A stretch of 59,206 nt of DNA from Paracoccaceae bacterium. GTDB lineage: Bacteria > Pseudomonadota > Alphaproteobacteria > Rhodobacterales > Rhodobacteraceae. Below are positions 1 through 8,262 of the stretch, in pieces. A model generated the notes under the pieces. The model was not told the DNA's origin, made no database searches, and was given only the letters and a program-made list of their open reading frames with translations. The DNA is taken from contig JAPPHA010000013.1 of NCBI GenBank assembly GCA_028874915.1, forward strand, positions 1-59,206. The letters are read 5' to 3'. The translations under genes were made by a program, and so were the position numbers. Positions within the stretch are counted from its first letter, which is position 1. Every line of letters begins with the position of its first letter.

Positions 1-821
1 TCCCACGGGGCACGGCCCGTAGTGCCATAACCGCCGTTTCGGTCGGCACATGCCAATGAAAAACAATCATCTTTTTTTGTGTGCGTTAAACATGGGCTAA
101 GGAAAACTTGCACCGCCAAACGCCCCATAGCTGAAGTATGTATATTATGGCGGCTCGACGATCCTGAAACAGAAGCGCTCCAACCCAGTGTCGTCGACTA
201 AGTGCCAGAGTCCCGCGAATGCCGATTGGGCCCGTCTTGCGGCGGGGAGGTGGGGTTCGTGAGCCGGATTGTCGTGACTGTGTAAATGCTTCTTGAATGC
301 TGCCGACAGCGATGACTTGCACATAGTCCGTTTTCAACGATCGACGGTCTAAACAGAATGGAGTCGGGCAACGGCAAGTATTCGGCCTCTGGCCACGACT
401 TCTAATCGAAAGGAATGGTCTGACAAGTCCAAGCGAAAGGTCGGCCAAAGTCATGGCCGAATGTCGGGCGACAGCGTCATCCTGCCACCGTCATGCCAGA
501 TGGAAGTCGTGAATGAAGAGGGTGAGTCCCGAGTCTCGTGCGGGAAAACTTGAATTGGCGGTGCCTACACTCGATGGGGCCCGGTCCGCCGGCCATTTCC
601 GGGCGGCGCATCGCCCCTCTGCGAGATCGAAGCTGACAGGCAACCTGCGAATGGCCCGAAAACTGACCAGTAGCGCGAATCTTCACGAGCCGATGGCGGA
701 TCGAACGGTCCAGCACGTTATCGGTGGGCAGGAATCCGCTCTTTCAATTGCCCCCGGCTCCAGTCAGATCAGTGTAACGTGGAAATAACTGTCCCAGACC
801 GGACGAAATAGCGCCGGAAAG
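1..821. other. no supported gene
   Basis: I see no convincing gene in these 820 bases. The open frames on both strands overlap one another, lack a ribosome site and have no recognisable motif. A pyrimidine-rich, AT-rich stretch lies near 60-90. The segment may be the decayed remains of an element that lies mostly to the left of the window. Confidence 0.4.
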
Positions 822-1190
822 TCACGCCGAAGCAACTAAGAAACAACTACGGGGACCATGACCTTCTCCTCTCTCTCTTGGCAGTTCACCCGCCACGCCG
901 CCCTCCTCGCTCTCCCGGCGGGCGGAGGAGTGGCGCAGAAGTGCTGGCGCGCCGAGATCGACCAGGTCGTCGTTGAAATCGCCGCCCCGGGCACGATTAC
1001 CGTGGTGGCTCCCGGCGGAGAGCGCCGCCGCAGCGCCGATCTCCTGCAGCGCGATGACGATGGAGAGCACGGTCTCGATGCCCTCGCCGACTACGAGCGA
1101 AGCGAGGCCGTCGGCAGGGACGGTCCCGAACCGGACAGCATGGCCGTGGATCCGCCCCAGCGCCTTGCGCGGGGTAGCGACGCAGCAGGG
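822..1190 (-). pseudogene. Toprim primase C-terminal remnant
   Basis: Read on the minus strand from about 1190, one frame gives ATPRKALGRIHGHAVRFG and then VVGEGIETVLS, followed by a GGDFNDDL motif near the end. This order is typical of the Toprim half of plasmid-borne primase or helicase-like proteins, where the Glu of VGEGIE binds metal. Only about 120 residues remain: the zinc-finger and N-terminal parts are missing, and the gap between the Toprim start and the GDFND motif is much shorter than in intact proteins, so there is an internal deletion. The frame is not preceded by a start codon and abuts the 3' end of the zinc-repeat gene. It is a relic of a replication or mobilisation gene, not a working primase. 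Confidence 0.5.
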
Positions 1191-1215
1191 CGAAACCCGC
1201 CACGCAGCGGGCCGG

Positions 1216-2361
1216 TCAGGTCCAGGCCGCGAACGAACTCATGGGCGAGGCGTCCGACACCACCTCCACCTGGTCGCGGCCGAGCTTCTCGAAGAGGAGG
1301 CAGAGCGCCACGTCGGCCTCGCTGTCAAAAGTGCCGAGCTCACGGCCGGACTTGAGCTCGATGACGGTGAAACCCGGGTCCCAGACCGGCAGGCCCCGGA
1401 AATGGTCCGAACGGTAATACGAGCGCTCCGCACACGGCGCGCAGCGGGCCGCGCCCCGGGACGGCGCTCCGCATGATGTACAAAGACCCCGGGCACGCCG
1501 TTCCGAATAGAGCTTTCGCGACCTTGCATTCTTGCGCGCCGGCGAACGGCTGCGCTCGTCGATGATGGCGCAGGGTCCGCAGCGCGACAGGCCGTCGAAA
1601 ACCGGTCCGCCGCAACGGGTGCAGAGTCGCTCGGCGCGCCGTCGGTGGTACTGTCGGCGTTCAGCCACCTGGCGCTTCTGGCGGCACGGCGGACAGGTCG
1701 TCCCGCCCTCGGCCGGCGGCCGCTTTCCGCATCGGATGCAGAGTCCCGCCTCGCGCCGGGCCTTCTGGCGGCGCCGACTCTTGAGACGGCCGCTCCTTCG
1801 CCGCGCGTCCGCGTTGGCGCCGCCATACTTAAGCCCTGCCGCCTTGCCGGCGGCGTAGCGCGCGCGGCCCCGGACGCGGCGCTTCTCCAGGCACTTCTCG
1901 CATTTCGTGCGGTTCTCCGCGGCGGGAGCCTTGCAATTCGTGCACAACCCCCGGGCGCGGCGAATTTCGGTCTCGCGGCGGCGGCGCTCGCGCCGGGTTT
2001 GGCGGGCGCGCTCCGGATCCCTGCGCGGGATCCCGGCTGCCCGGAGCCGAGCGTCGCGGGCCCGGCTGGCCCGGTTGCACTTGCCGGCGCAGGTCCCGCA
2101 GACGGAACGGTGCGGCACGGGCGGGTGTTGCCCGCACCTCGGGCAAAGGCCCAGGGCGGCACGTTGGGCGGTCCGGCGGTGGTAGCGTTCGCGGTCGGCA
2201 GGCCGGCACCTGGCGGAACAGACCACACAGCGGCTCCGATTCGGCGCGGGCGGGCGTAATCCGCATTTCAAACAAAGGCCCTTCGCGCGGCGTTCCGCGA
2301 CGCGGCGGCGATACCGCTCCCGCTCACGGGCGCGCCTCGTGTCGATGTTCGGCTCGCACAT
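1216..2361 (-). CDS. protein with six Cys4 zinc-ribbon repeats
   Basis: This 381-residue, extremely Arg-rich protein carries six copies of a GLCxxC...CxxC unit, with Cys quartets starting near residues 30, 73, 140, 208, 247 and 294. Each repeat is followed by a basic segment of the RARYRRR type. A degenerate unit without Cys sits near residue 177. The spacing of each quartet (CxxC, 9-11 residues, CxxC) suggests one zinc per repeat, and the basic linkers suggest DNA or RNA binding; this is inference. The last 70 residues have a different composition (WDPGFTVIELKSGRELGTF) and may form a separate small domain. The ATG is preceded by AAGGAG at good spacing. It lies 89 bp downstream of the 108-residue gene with the same type of ribosome site, so the two probably form an operon. 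Similar multi-CxxC proteins occur in mobile elements without known function. Confidence 0.75.
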   Translation of the reverse strand: MCEPNIDTRRARERERYRRRVAERRAKGLCLKCGLRPPAPNRSRCVVCSARCRPADRERYHRRTAQRAALGLCPRCGQHPPVPHRSVCGTCAGKCNRASRARDARLRAAGIPRRDPERARQTRRERRRRETEIRRARGLCTNCKAPAAENRTKCEKCLEKRRVRGRARYAAGKAAGLKYGGANADARRRSGRLKSRRRQKARREAGLCIRCGKRPPAEGGTTCPPCRQKRQVAERRQYHRRRAERLCTRCGGPVFDGLSRCGPCAIIDERSRSPARKNARSRKLYSERRARGLCTSCGAPSRGAARCAPCAERSYYRSDHFRGLPVWDPGFTVIELKSGRELGTFDSEADVALCLLFEKLGRDQVEVVSDASPMSSFAAWT

Positions 2362-2450
2362 GGGACGTTCTCCTTGCCGGGGGGTGTGAACGGTGCGATG
2401 GACGCCCGGCCGGCGGCGGCGGGCCGGCGGGACGTCCGCCGAGAGGCGCG

Positions 2451-2777
2451 TCAGCCCCTCTGGTGGCGGTCATGGAACAACCCTGTTGCGCAGGCATCCC
2501 AATACTGGACCCCGCAGTTGCGGACGCTCAGGCCGGTGCAGATGATGATCTCGTTGCGTCCGGGACGCATCTCCTTCACCTCCTTCAGGGTGGCGAGGAC
2601 CCGCTTCGCCCCGCGGCGGCGGCCGCCTTTCGGTACTTCGGGCTCGACGGGCCGGATGTCGCCGTTCAGCATCGATTTGAAGCGCTGGACGACGTAGCGC
2701 CTGTCGGCGAGGCCGAGGCCGACGAGATGGGTGAGGAACGTGGTTGCGTTGGGCGAGAACGCCCGGGCCGGTTGCAT
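2451..2777 (-). CDS. conserved-looking small protein of unknown function
   Basis: 108 residues starting MQPARAFSPNATTF. I chose this ATG because AAGGAGA lies 7 nt upstream; a longer open frame reaches back to 2888 but has no ribosome site. The protein has a basic central stretch (KGGRRRGAKRV) and ends WDACATGLFHDRHQRG. There is no signal peptide or membrane segment. The sequence FLTHLVGLGLADRRYVVQRF could form a helical bundle. I do not recognise the family. It is the first gene of a leftward pair with the zinc-repeat protein and is divergent from the SMC-nuclease unit, with a palindromic site between them. It may be a regulator or partner of the zinc protein. Confidence 0.6.
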   Translation of the reverse strand: MQPARAFSPNATTFLTHLVGLGLADRRYVVQRFKSMLNGDIRPVEPEVPKGGRRRGAKRVLATLKEVKEMRPGRNEIIICTGLSVRNCGVQYWDACATGLFHDRHQRG

Positions 2778-3100
2778 GATGCCGTCTCCTTCGTGCCGGT
2801 TGTCGGGAACGGCGGGGATGCCCTCTCCCGGACATCCACCCGCCGCCCCGCTCGCGGCCCGGCCCGCCCTCTTGGCGGCGCGCCGCAATTCGCTGAAAAT
2901 GCCTGAGGGGAATGTTGCGCTGCGGTCAGTGGAAAGGGTCAGGCCCGGCGGTGGCCGGGCGCCATGCTGGTCAAGCCGACGAATTTAGCGACGGAGCGTT
3001 CCGGGGAATTCGGGCGGGCCGGGAGAGAGCACCGGTTCCAGTCCGGAATACTCGGCACCGCGTCGCATGCCGAGCTGCGCCGGGCTAGGTCACCATCCGA

Positions 3101-3121
3101 AAACTAGCAAATTGCTAGTTT
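3101..3121. promoter_or_regulatory. 21-bp palindrome in divergent promoter region
   Basis: Two 10-bp arms (AAACTAGCAA and TTGCTAGTTT) are exact inverted repeats around a single central A. The site sits in the 489-bp gap between the leftward small-protein/zinc-repeat genes and the rightward SMC-nuclease genes, about 146 bp before the first rightward ATG. A TTGACA hexamer follows at about 3163. The symmetry suggests an operator for a dimeric regulator controlling one or both gene sets. A terminator is less likely because there is no long T tract and the stem is AT-rich. Confidence 0.45.
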
Positions 3122-3266
3122 TGTGATTGGTTTATCGCTCCCACCAAACCCCATTCTTTGATGTTGACATCGGGTTCTGCACTCAATGACAGTCTACCCG
3201 AGGGTCCGATTTCTGGGCAGCCCGATGAACGGCGACAATGGGTCAGTACAAGGGAGATCATTCAGA

Positions 3267-3479
3267 ATGAAACACGAAAATAGGTCTTTCGCGGAATCAG
3301 TCAAAAGGAAACTTTCGCCAGACAAGGATGACGCCGAAGCGTTGTGGGCGTCAGTAGCGCAAGAATTTACTCGGGGAGGCCCGGATGCTGCTAACGAGCA
3401 TCTTGCTGCAGAAAAACAAGGACTGGTGGAGCGAGTGAAAAGATTTCTTGGAGATGTCGAAGGGAGTATCGATGGCTGA
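3267..3479 (+). CDS. 70-residue first gene of SMC-nuclease unit
   Basis: The start MKHENRSFAESVKRKL follows GGGAGA by about 8 nt; the upstream in-frame ATGs have no such site. The product is a soluble, highly charged, probably all-helical protein (DKDDAEALWASVAQEFTRGG) without known motifs. Its stop overlaps the start of the ATPase gene by 8 bp, so translation of the two is coupled. Small accessory proteins are encoded beside the SMC gene in Lamassu-type systems (the LmuC position). By position this could be such a partner, but the sequence alone does not show it. Confidence 0.6.
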   Translation: MKHENRSFAESVKRKLSPDKDDAEALWASVAQEFTRGGPDAANEHLAAEKQGLVERVKRFLGDVEGSIDG

Positions 3480-5559
3480 AGGATTTCGGATTGGACGCAT
3501 TACTATCGAAGGATTCAAAGGCTTCACCAACCGAAAGGAATTGATCCTAGAGAATCGTCATGTCTTTCTCCTCGGAAGCAATGGGAACGGCAAGTCGAGC
3601 ATAATCGAGGCCATTCGTTGGGGACTGTTCGGCTCGACCCATCGACGAAACGACATCGTGGCAAACCGAGAATACGCAAAGAAGTGTCGTGTGGAGATTG
3701 AATTGCTGCGAGGAGGCAAAGAATGGCACCTCCGACGGACACTAATTCGCGGTGTCACAGCGGGAAGTGACGCCAGGCTTTTTGATGCAGCCGGTAACGA
3801 ACGAAATTTGCGCGAGATAATGCCCCAGTTGGACTCCCTTGATGCCGGCGAAGGGACACACATCATATTTGCGCCCCAGGCTGCACCATTGAAACGCCGG
3901 CCCGAAGATCTTAGCCCGTTCGAACGGACAGTGTTCAACCATCTTGGTCTTACGCATGCGCGAACGCTTCTTAGTCACGTAGATACGTTTCTACTTGAGT
4001 TGACCGATGACGAAATGGCTCTCGATCAACGCATCAGCGAATTGCGCAAGCGGGTGGAAGGCCGGGTTGAGGCGTTGAAGGAGGAACGTGGAAGGGTATT
4101 GCGGTCTCCACCGTGGGGGGAAGATAACGCGCCAACGGTTGCCGAGAGCGAAGTCCAAATAAAATCTCTGATCGACAAGATCAATGGTCCTATTCGACAA
4201 CAACTTGACGGACTATCAATTGGGGCGCTTGTGGACAACGCCGAAGAGCTTCTAGAAACACGGAGTTCTGAAGAACGAGATGCCCTTCAAGACAAGCTAT
4301 TGACGGCAGAGAACCGACGTACTCAAGTCGAGCGTGTGAGGAACACGTTGGGCCAGTTCAAAGAGAAAAAGGACGAACTGGCAACGGCTAGGTCGAAGAT
4401 GGCGAACCTATTGGGTAGTAGCTCACTTGAGGACATTCGTGGCTCGATTGACACGATGCGAAACAACATAGACACTCTCACGCTGCAGAGCCGACTTGCA
4501 ACCGTCGCAACGGAACTCTTGCGGCGAGGGGAGGAAGGCAGTCCGGTGTCTTGCCCGATCTGTGAGGAAGTTCACGACAGGAACAAATTGCAGCTTGCTC
4601 TGGGGGCAATTTCTGCTGTGGGAAGCGAAGATGCGATGCTCGAACTGCAGAATACGGAGCAAATCCTTCATGAAGCGGAATGCCTCGCGGCCGACATTGG
4701 AGAAAGAGAGCAGGAGATAGAGGAAACTGAACGCGAGTTGTCCGGTAGGCTTGTAGACATTGAAGGTATGGCCGACCAGAGCGTTGACGCTATTGATGAG
4801 GCAAATCTGGACGAAGAAATAGAAACTTTGATCAATGAAGTAGTTTCAATTGAAGCACAGTTAAGTAACCGGAAGGCCTGGAAAAATGAGTTGGAAAAGG
4901 GATTATCTGGGCTACGCGTAGAAGCTCGTTTCCACGAAATTCAGGACGAGCTGCGTCGTTTTCGGCCAATAGAAGGGGATTTTGAGCGGGTCAAACGGGC
5001 GTATGAATACCTTGTCGCGTTTGGAGAATCAGTAAGGGACATACGTGAAAGCGTAAACTCGGCGTTAACAGAGGAGTTGAGAGTCAAGACTCCGGTGGTG
5101 GCCCAAGAGTTCACCCATGTATTTGCGGCGCTCACTCGGCACCCATACTTCAACAGGCTGGTTTTCGATGAGGCGGAGCTGCCGCGATTGGAACTTGGCG
5201 TTTCGAATGCCGATCCCTCGGCTGGGATTCACCCTACCGGAGTATTGAACGGGCAGGCGCAAAGCGCGTTGGAACTGGTGCCCTATTTCGCTCTGAGTCA
5301 GACGGACGAGGCCCCAACCGAAGTTTATCTCGTATTGCTGGACGATCCGACCAGGGCATTCGACAAGGAGCACATTGGCATCCTTATCCAATTACTCGCG
5401 GAGTTGGGAAAGCGCGTGCAAATCGTGGTGGCATCGCAAGAGTCAGAGACATTTCGAGAGTTGCTACCCGGCAGTTTTAACCGGCAGGACTACGTTGTAA
5501 TCGAGCCCATGAACTGGTCGTTTGACGGTGGGCCCGAACTGGAGTTCGAGTACGAATAG
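3472..5559 (+). CDS. SMC/Rad50-like ATPase with zinc hook
   Basis: 695 residues. The N-terminus (IGRITIEGFKGFTN) and Walker A GSNGNGKSS at residues 35-43 are those of the SbcC/Rad50/RecF group. Coiled-coil segments flank a CPIC zinc-hook motif at residues 361-364. The C-terminal lobe has a signature-like region (LNGQAQSALELVPYF) and Walker B LVLLDDPTRAFD near residue 620, with Asp-Asp in place of the usual Asp-Glu. It is shorter than Rad50 or SbcC, as expected of defence-type SMC proteins such as LmuB. The start at 3472 has AAGGGAG 5 nt upstream and overlaps the previous gene; the apparent earlier start is a TTG. It should sense or bridge DNA ends and license the downstream nuclease-like protein. 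The family assignment is firm; the defence role is inferred from the neighbours. Confidence 0.85.
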   Translation: MAEGFRIGRITIEGFKGFTNRKELILENRHVFLLGSNGNGKSSIIEAIRWGLFGSTHRRNDIVANREYAKKCRVEIELLRGGKEWHLRRTLIRGVTAGSDARLFDAAGNERNLREIMPQLDSLDAGEGTHIIFAPQAAPLKRRPEDLSPFERTVFNHLGLTHARTLLSHVDTFLLELTDDEMALDQRISELRKRVEGRVEALKEERGRVLRSPPWGEDNAPTVAESEVQIKSLIDKINGPIRQQLDGLSIGALVDNAEELLETRSSEERDALQDKLLTAENRRTQVERVRNTLGQFKEKKDELATARSKMANLLGSSSLEDIRGSIDTMRNNIDTLTLQSRLATVATELLRRGEEGSPVSCPICEEVHDRNKLQLALGAISAVGSEDAMLELQNTEQILHEAECLAADIGEREQEIEETERELSGRLVDIEGMADQSVDAIDEANLDEEIETLINEVVSIEAQLSNRKAWKNELEKGLSGLRVEARFHEIQDELRRFRPIEGDFERVKRAYEYLVAFGESVRDIRESVNSALTEELRVKTPVVAQEFTHVFAALTRHPYFNRLVFDEAELPRLELGVSNADPSAGIHPTGVLNGQAQSALELVPYFALSQTDEAPTEVYLVLLDDPTRAFDKEHIGILIQLLAELGKRVQIVVASQESETFRELLPGSFNRQDYVVIEPMNWSFDGGPELEFEYE

Positions 5560-5563
5560 AACG

Positions 5564-6076
5564 ATGCGGCCTGAAGCAGCAGAGTGTTTGGCGAGAATGC
5601 GATCCGAGTCAAGCTCGACGATGTTCGGGTTCAAGATTCAGGCGGTGGCGGCGCACATATTGCTGAAGCTGAATCATCGGGTCGTTCGCGTAAACCGCAC
5701 CGGTCATCCAGATATAGTTAGTTTGAGGGATGGGGTGGAGTACAGGTTCGAGGTGGAGGCAGAAGTTTGGGGCTGTCGCAAACGGTTGTTGACGGCGGAA
5801 GACATTGCGGGACTTGTCAGAAACCCGGGCGTTATAGGTTACTTCGCGTTGGCCGTGAGTTTCCCGAGGCCGTATTGGGTTTTGGTACCAGCGGCGGTAC
5901 TGGACCGGAGGCGGGCGGCATTGGGGAACGCGCTCTTGGAGGCGCTGAGCGACAAGCAATTCTCAATGGCGTGGACCCAGGTGCATTTTGCGTTGCTGGA
6001 GGAATCGGGCGGAGTGATCCGGCAACGTTCCTTCGAGTATTTGGCCCGGCTGGCATTGGCAGGCCACTCACTCTGA
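5564..6076 (+). CDS. PD-(D/E)XK-like nuclease, SMC partner
   Basis: 170 residues from the ATG that lies 4 nt after the ATPase stop. Residues 20-70 have the layout of a restriction-endonuclease fold: helix (FGFKIQAVAAHILLKL), strand, HPD with Asp-50, then strand FEVEAE with Glu-63 and Glu-65. The usual second-half Lys is not obvious: the motif reads E-V-E rather than E-x-K, so catalysis is not certain. The remainder (YWVLVPAAVL) fits the following strand. The tight spacing behind a zinc-hook SMC gene suggests it is the effector subunit of the same complex, like LmuA in Lamassu systems. An alternative is a non-catalytic DNA-binding subunit. Confidence 0.6.
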   Translation: MRPEAAECLARMRSESSSTMFGFKIQAVAAHILLKLNHRVVRVNRTGHPDIVSLRDGVEYRFEVEAEVWGCRKRLLTAEDIAGLVRNPGVIGYFALAVSFPRPYWVLVPAAVLDRRRAALGNALLEALSDKQFSMAWTQVHFALLEESGGVIRQRSFEYLARLALAGHSL

Positions 6077-6674
6077 GGGAGCGCAACACCGCTATGACGC
6101 GATGCCGGGAATGGGTCACGGAGAAGAAGTCGGGCTACATTATGTAGAAGGTGAACGCAAAGTGACTGCGGTCCGTACATTTGGCGTCTTCCTGTCCACA
6201 GCGATCTCACGCATCGTGGGTCATAAATTGATACTTCAGATCGGAGAATCCGTTCATTTAGGCCGTGAAATTCGGGGCGGGATGGCAAGGAACGATGTGC
6301 ATGGTGGCCTGCGTCTAGGTGACCTGTGGAAGAAGCGAATCCGTCCGCCTAGAACTATGGGAGATCCGTAGGGAAGGCGGCGGCCGAGGCTGGTTTTCAT
6401 TTCGTCGACAGCGCTTCGGCGTTTCATTACGACTTGGAGGATTCGGACGAAGATGATGTTAAAGTGGTCACCGGTAATTGCTCGCAGGTTCGACTCGGAA
6501 CGCGTGACGCTGGAACAGCCGAGGATCTTCCGTTCGCAGAGGATGTTCAAGCGTTGTCGGGGTGCTGCCTTCGCTTTTTCTTACGGACGTGGCGATGGAC
6601 CGTTGGGATGCGATTTGGAGCGCACTTCAGGCCACTCTGGACACTGCGAAAGGCATCGTCTAGGTCGACTCACT
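6077..6674. other. no supported gene
   Basis: About 600 bases between the nuclease-like gene and the IS630 copy. Several short frames overlap on both strands, but none has a ribosome site or a motif. I could not identify a relic here. Confidence 0.35.
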
Positions 6675-7881
6675 CAATTGGCTCCCATTTTGCCCGTGAC
6701 TCTATCGACTGGTCTCGATCGTTCGATAGCCGCGTTTCCACGACTCCATGACATCCTCAGGTTGCCGGCTCTACTTGAAGGGTGGAGCTTTCTTGGCGTT
6801 GTGATGGGCGATGAAGGCCTCGATGGCGGCGACGCACCCGTCCAGCGAGTCGAAGATCGCGTACGTGAGCCGATGCCGGGTGAGCCTGGCAAAGAACCCT
6901 TCAACGGCGTTCTTCCAGGAGCCCGAGGTTGGCGTGAAACGAAAGCTCCAGCGGGGATGATCCCTCAGCCATTCATGCACCTCGGCCGACTTGTGCGAGG
7001 ACACATTGTCGAGAATGACATGAACCTCGGTCGCGGGATCGATGCCGGAGGCGACGGGGTCGAGAAAGGCCGGGAACTCCTGCGAGCGGTGACGCGGGAC
7101 CATCCGGCCGACGACCGTGCCGGTGGCCACGTCAAGGGCCGCCATCAGGCAGGTGGTGCCGTTGCGCCTGGTGTCGCGGGTGCGTGTCTCGGCATGGCCC
7201 TCCGTCATCGGCAGCGGTTTCCGCGTGCGCCCCAACGCCTGGACCTGCGTCTTCTCGTCCACCGAGAGAACCACGGCATGATCGGGCGGATCGACGTCAA
7301 GACCCACGATGTCCGTGATCTTCGGCTCGAACCGCGGGTCCCGGGAAACCTTGAAGGTCTTGACCCGGTGCGGTTGCAGGCCGCGTCTCCTGAGAATGTT
7401 GCGCACCGCTGCGATGACCATCCCGCCCATGGCCTCGGCCAGGGCCTTCAGCGTCCAGTGGCTGGCATGCGGCGGCGGCGGCGACATCGCCAGGGCGATC
7501 AACGCTTTCACCCGGTCCTCGGGGATCGGCTTCCGCCCCGGCGGACGGGTGGCATCATGGAGAAGCCCGTCGACGCGCTCGGCGAGAAAGCGGTCCCACC
7601 AGCGCCAGAGACGGTGGGCTTCGACATCCCCGTCCGGCGCATGGTCTCCACCAAGCCCGTAGCCGGCGCCGAGTTCGAGGATGATATGGGCCCGCCAGGA
7701 ATGTTTCCGAAGCGTCTGAGGGTTGTTCATAATGCCTTCGAGGCAATTACGTTCCGCGTCCGACAGTTCGATTCCCTGCCGTGTTCGATTCCCTGCCCGT
7801 TGATCCTGTCGCCTGTCCCGAGGCCGCGCGATTGCAGCGCCAGCGACGGAATCACAACCGTCACAATACTGGAATCATCTG
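6675..7881 (-). mobile_element. degenerate IS630-family element, copy 1
   Basis: A transposase gene flanked by candidate ends. The outer end beyond the transposase 5' side (about 7846-7881) matches two other copies of the same end at 58521 and 58841, including GTGACGGTTGTGATTCC. The opposite end, near 6675, is only a weak inverted match, so this boundary is approximate. I see no clean TA target duplication. The element has lost its start codon and carries frameshifts and a nonsense codon, so it is dead unless helped in trans. Confidence 0.6.
6771..7730 (-). pseudogene. IS630-family transposase, damaged
   Basis: DDE transposase of the IS630/Tc1 group with catalytic segments LSVDEKTQ, VILDNVSSHK and GSWKNAVEGFF in the correct order. 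Several lesions are visible by comparison with the copy at the right edge. The ATG of the intact N-terminus is ACG here and is followed by a one-base insertion. Near residue 23 the frame is shifted by +1 and restored by +2 about 40 bases later, giving an aberrant GLGGDHAPDGDVEAH segment. The frame stops at HNAKKAPPFK, yet the codons after the TAG read SRQPEDVMESWKRGY, the normal C-terminus, so a Trp codon TGG has become TAG. The open frame of 319 codons is therefore a patched relic. Confidence 0.75.
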
Positions 7882-7993
7882 TTTTGCGCCAACAACCAAC
7901 CACGTGGAACGTGAATATTGTTGACAGTGTGTTGTATTGCTGTCTACATCGCGTCACAATAGTCACGCCACTTTGATGAGAGCGAGAGAAGCC

Positions 7994-8230
7994 ATGCCGA
8001 TTTTTATTGTCCTTGCCTATGCAGTAATTTTGATTTTGTCTATTTTGATCTCCGGATATCTTTCCTACGAAGGCCTACTGCGAACAGCGGAAGAAATCAC
8101 CTTGCCGTTGGTGGTTTTTCTTATGGCAATCATCCTTGTGATGGACGCCACCATCAGTTATTTCCGTTCGTCCAATCGAAGCTACCGCTTACCCATTTTC
8201 ATCTGGATGGTCGCAGCTTTTTTTCGATAG
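7994..8230 (+). CDS. membrane protein, N-terminal part (before frameshift)
   Basis: 78 codons with three hydrophobic helices (MPIFIVLAYAVILILSI, ITLPLVVFLMAIILVMD, RLPIFIWMVAAFF). The frame ends at TAG 8228 just after a run of seven T. In the -1 frame the sequence continues without a stop from FFSIASNFNFLYSNF into the next frame, which has no ribosome site of its own. The two frames therefore look like one gene of about 345 residues: three N-terminal membrane helices, a soluble helical domain, and a C-terminal membrane helix. An upstream ATG at 7976 is a possible alternative start. It is the first gene of a run with the GTPase-like and tail-anchored genes. The break is either a single-base deletion or a programmed -1 site. 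Confidence 0.6.
   Translation: MPIFIVLAYAVILILSILISGYLSYEGLLRTAEEITLPLVVFLMAIILVMDATISYFRSSNRSYRLPIFIWMVAAFFR
8218..8224 (+). other. T7 run at candidate -1 frameshift site
   Basis: Seven consecutive T follow GC in codons GCT TTT TTT CGA TAG. The heptamer T TTT TTT fits the X-XXY-YYZ pattern of -1 ribosomal slippage, the frame stops six bases later, and the -1 frame is open for 269 codons. Homopolymer runs are also common places for deletions and for sequencing errors, so three explanations compete. Confidence 0.4.
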
Positions 8231-8262
8231 CGTCCAATTTCAATTTCCTTTATAGCAATTTC

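Noticed and set aside
477-788. overlapping frames on both strands
   Set aside because: Protein-like words exist but neither strand has a ribosome site or a family match.
6453-7976. 507-codon plus-strand frame
   Set aside because: It is the antisense of the IS630 transposase; the minus strand carries the DDE motifs.
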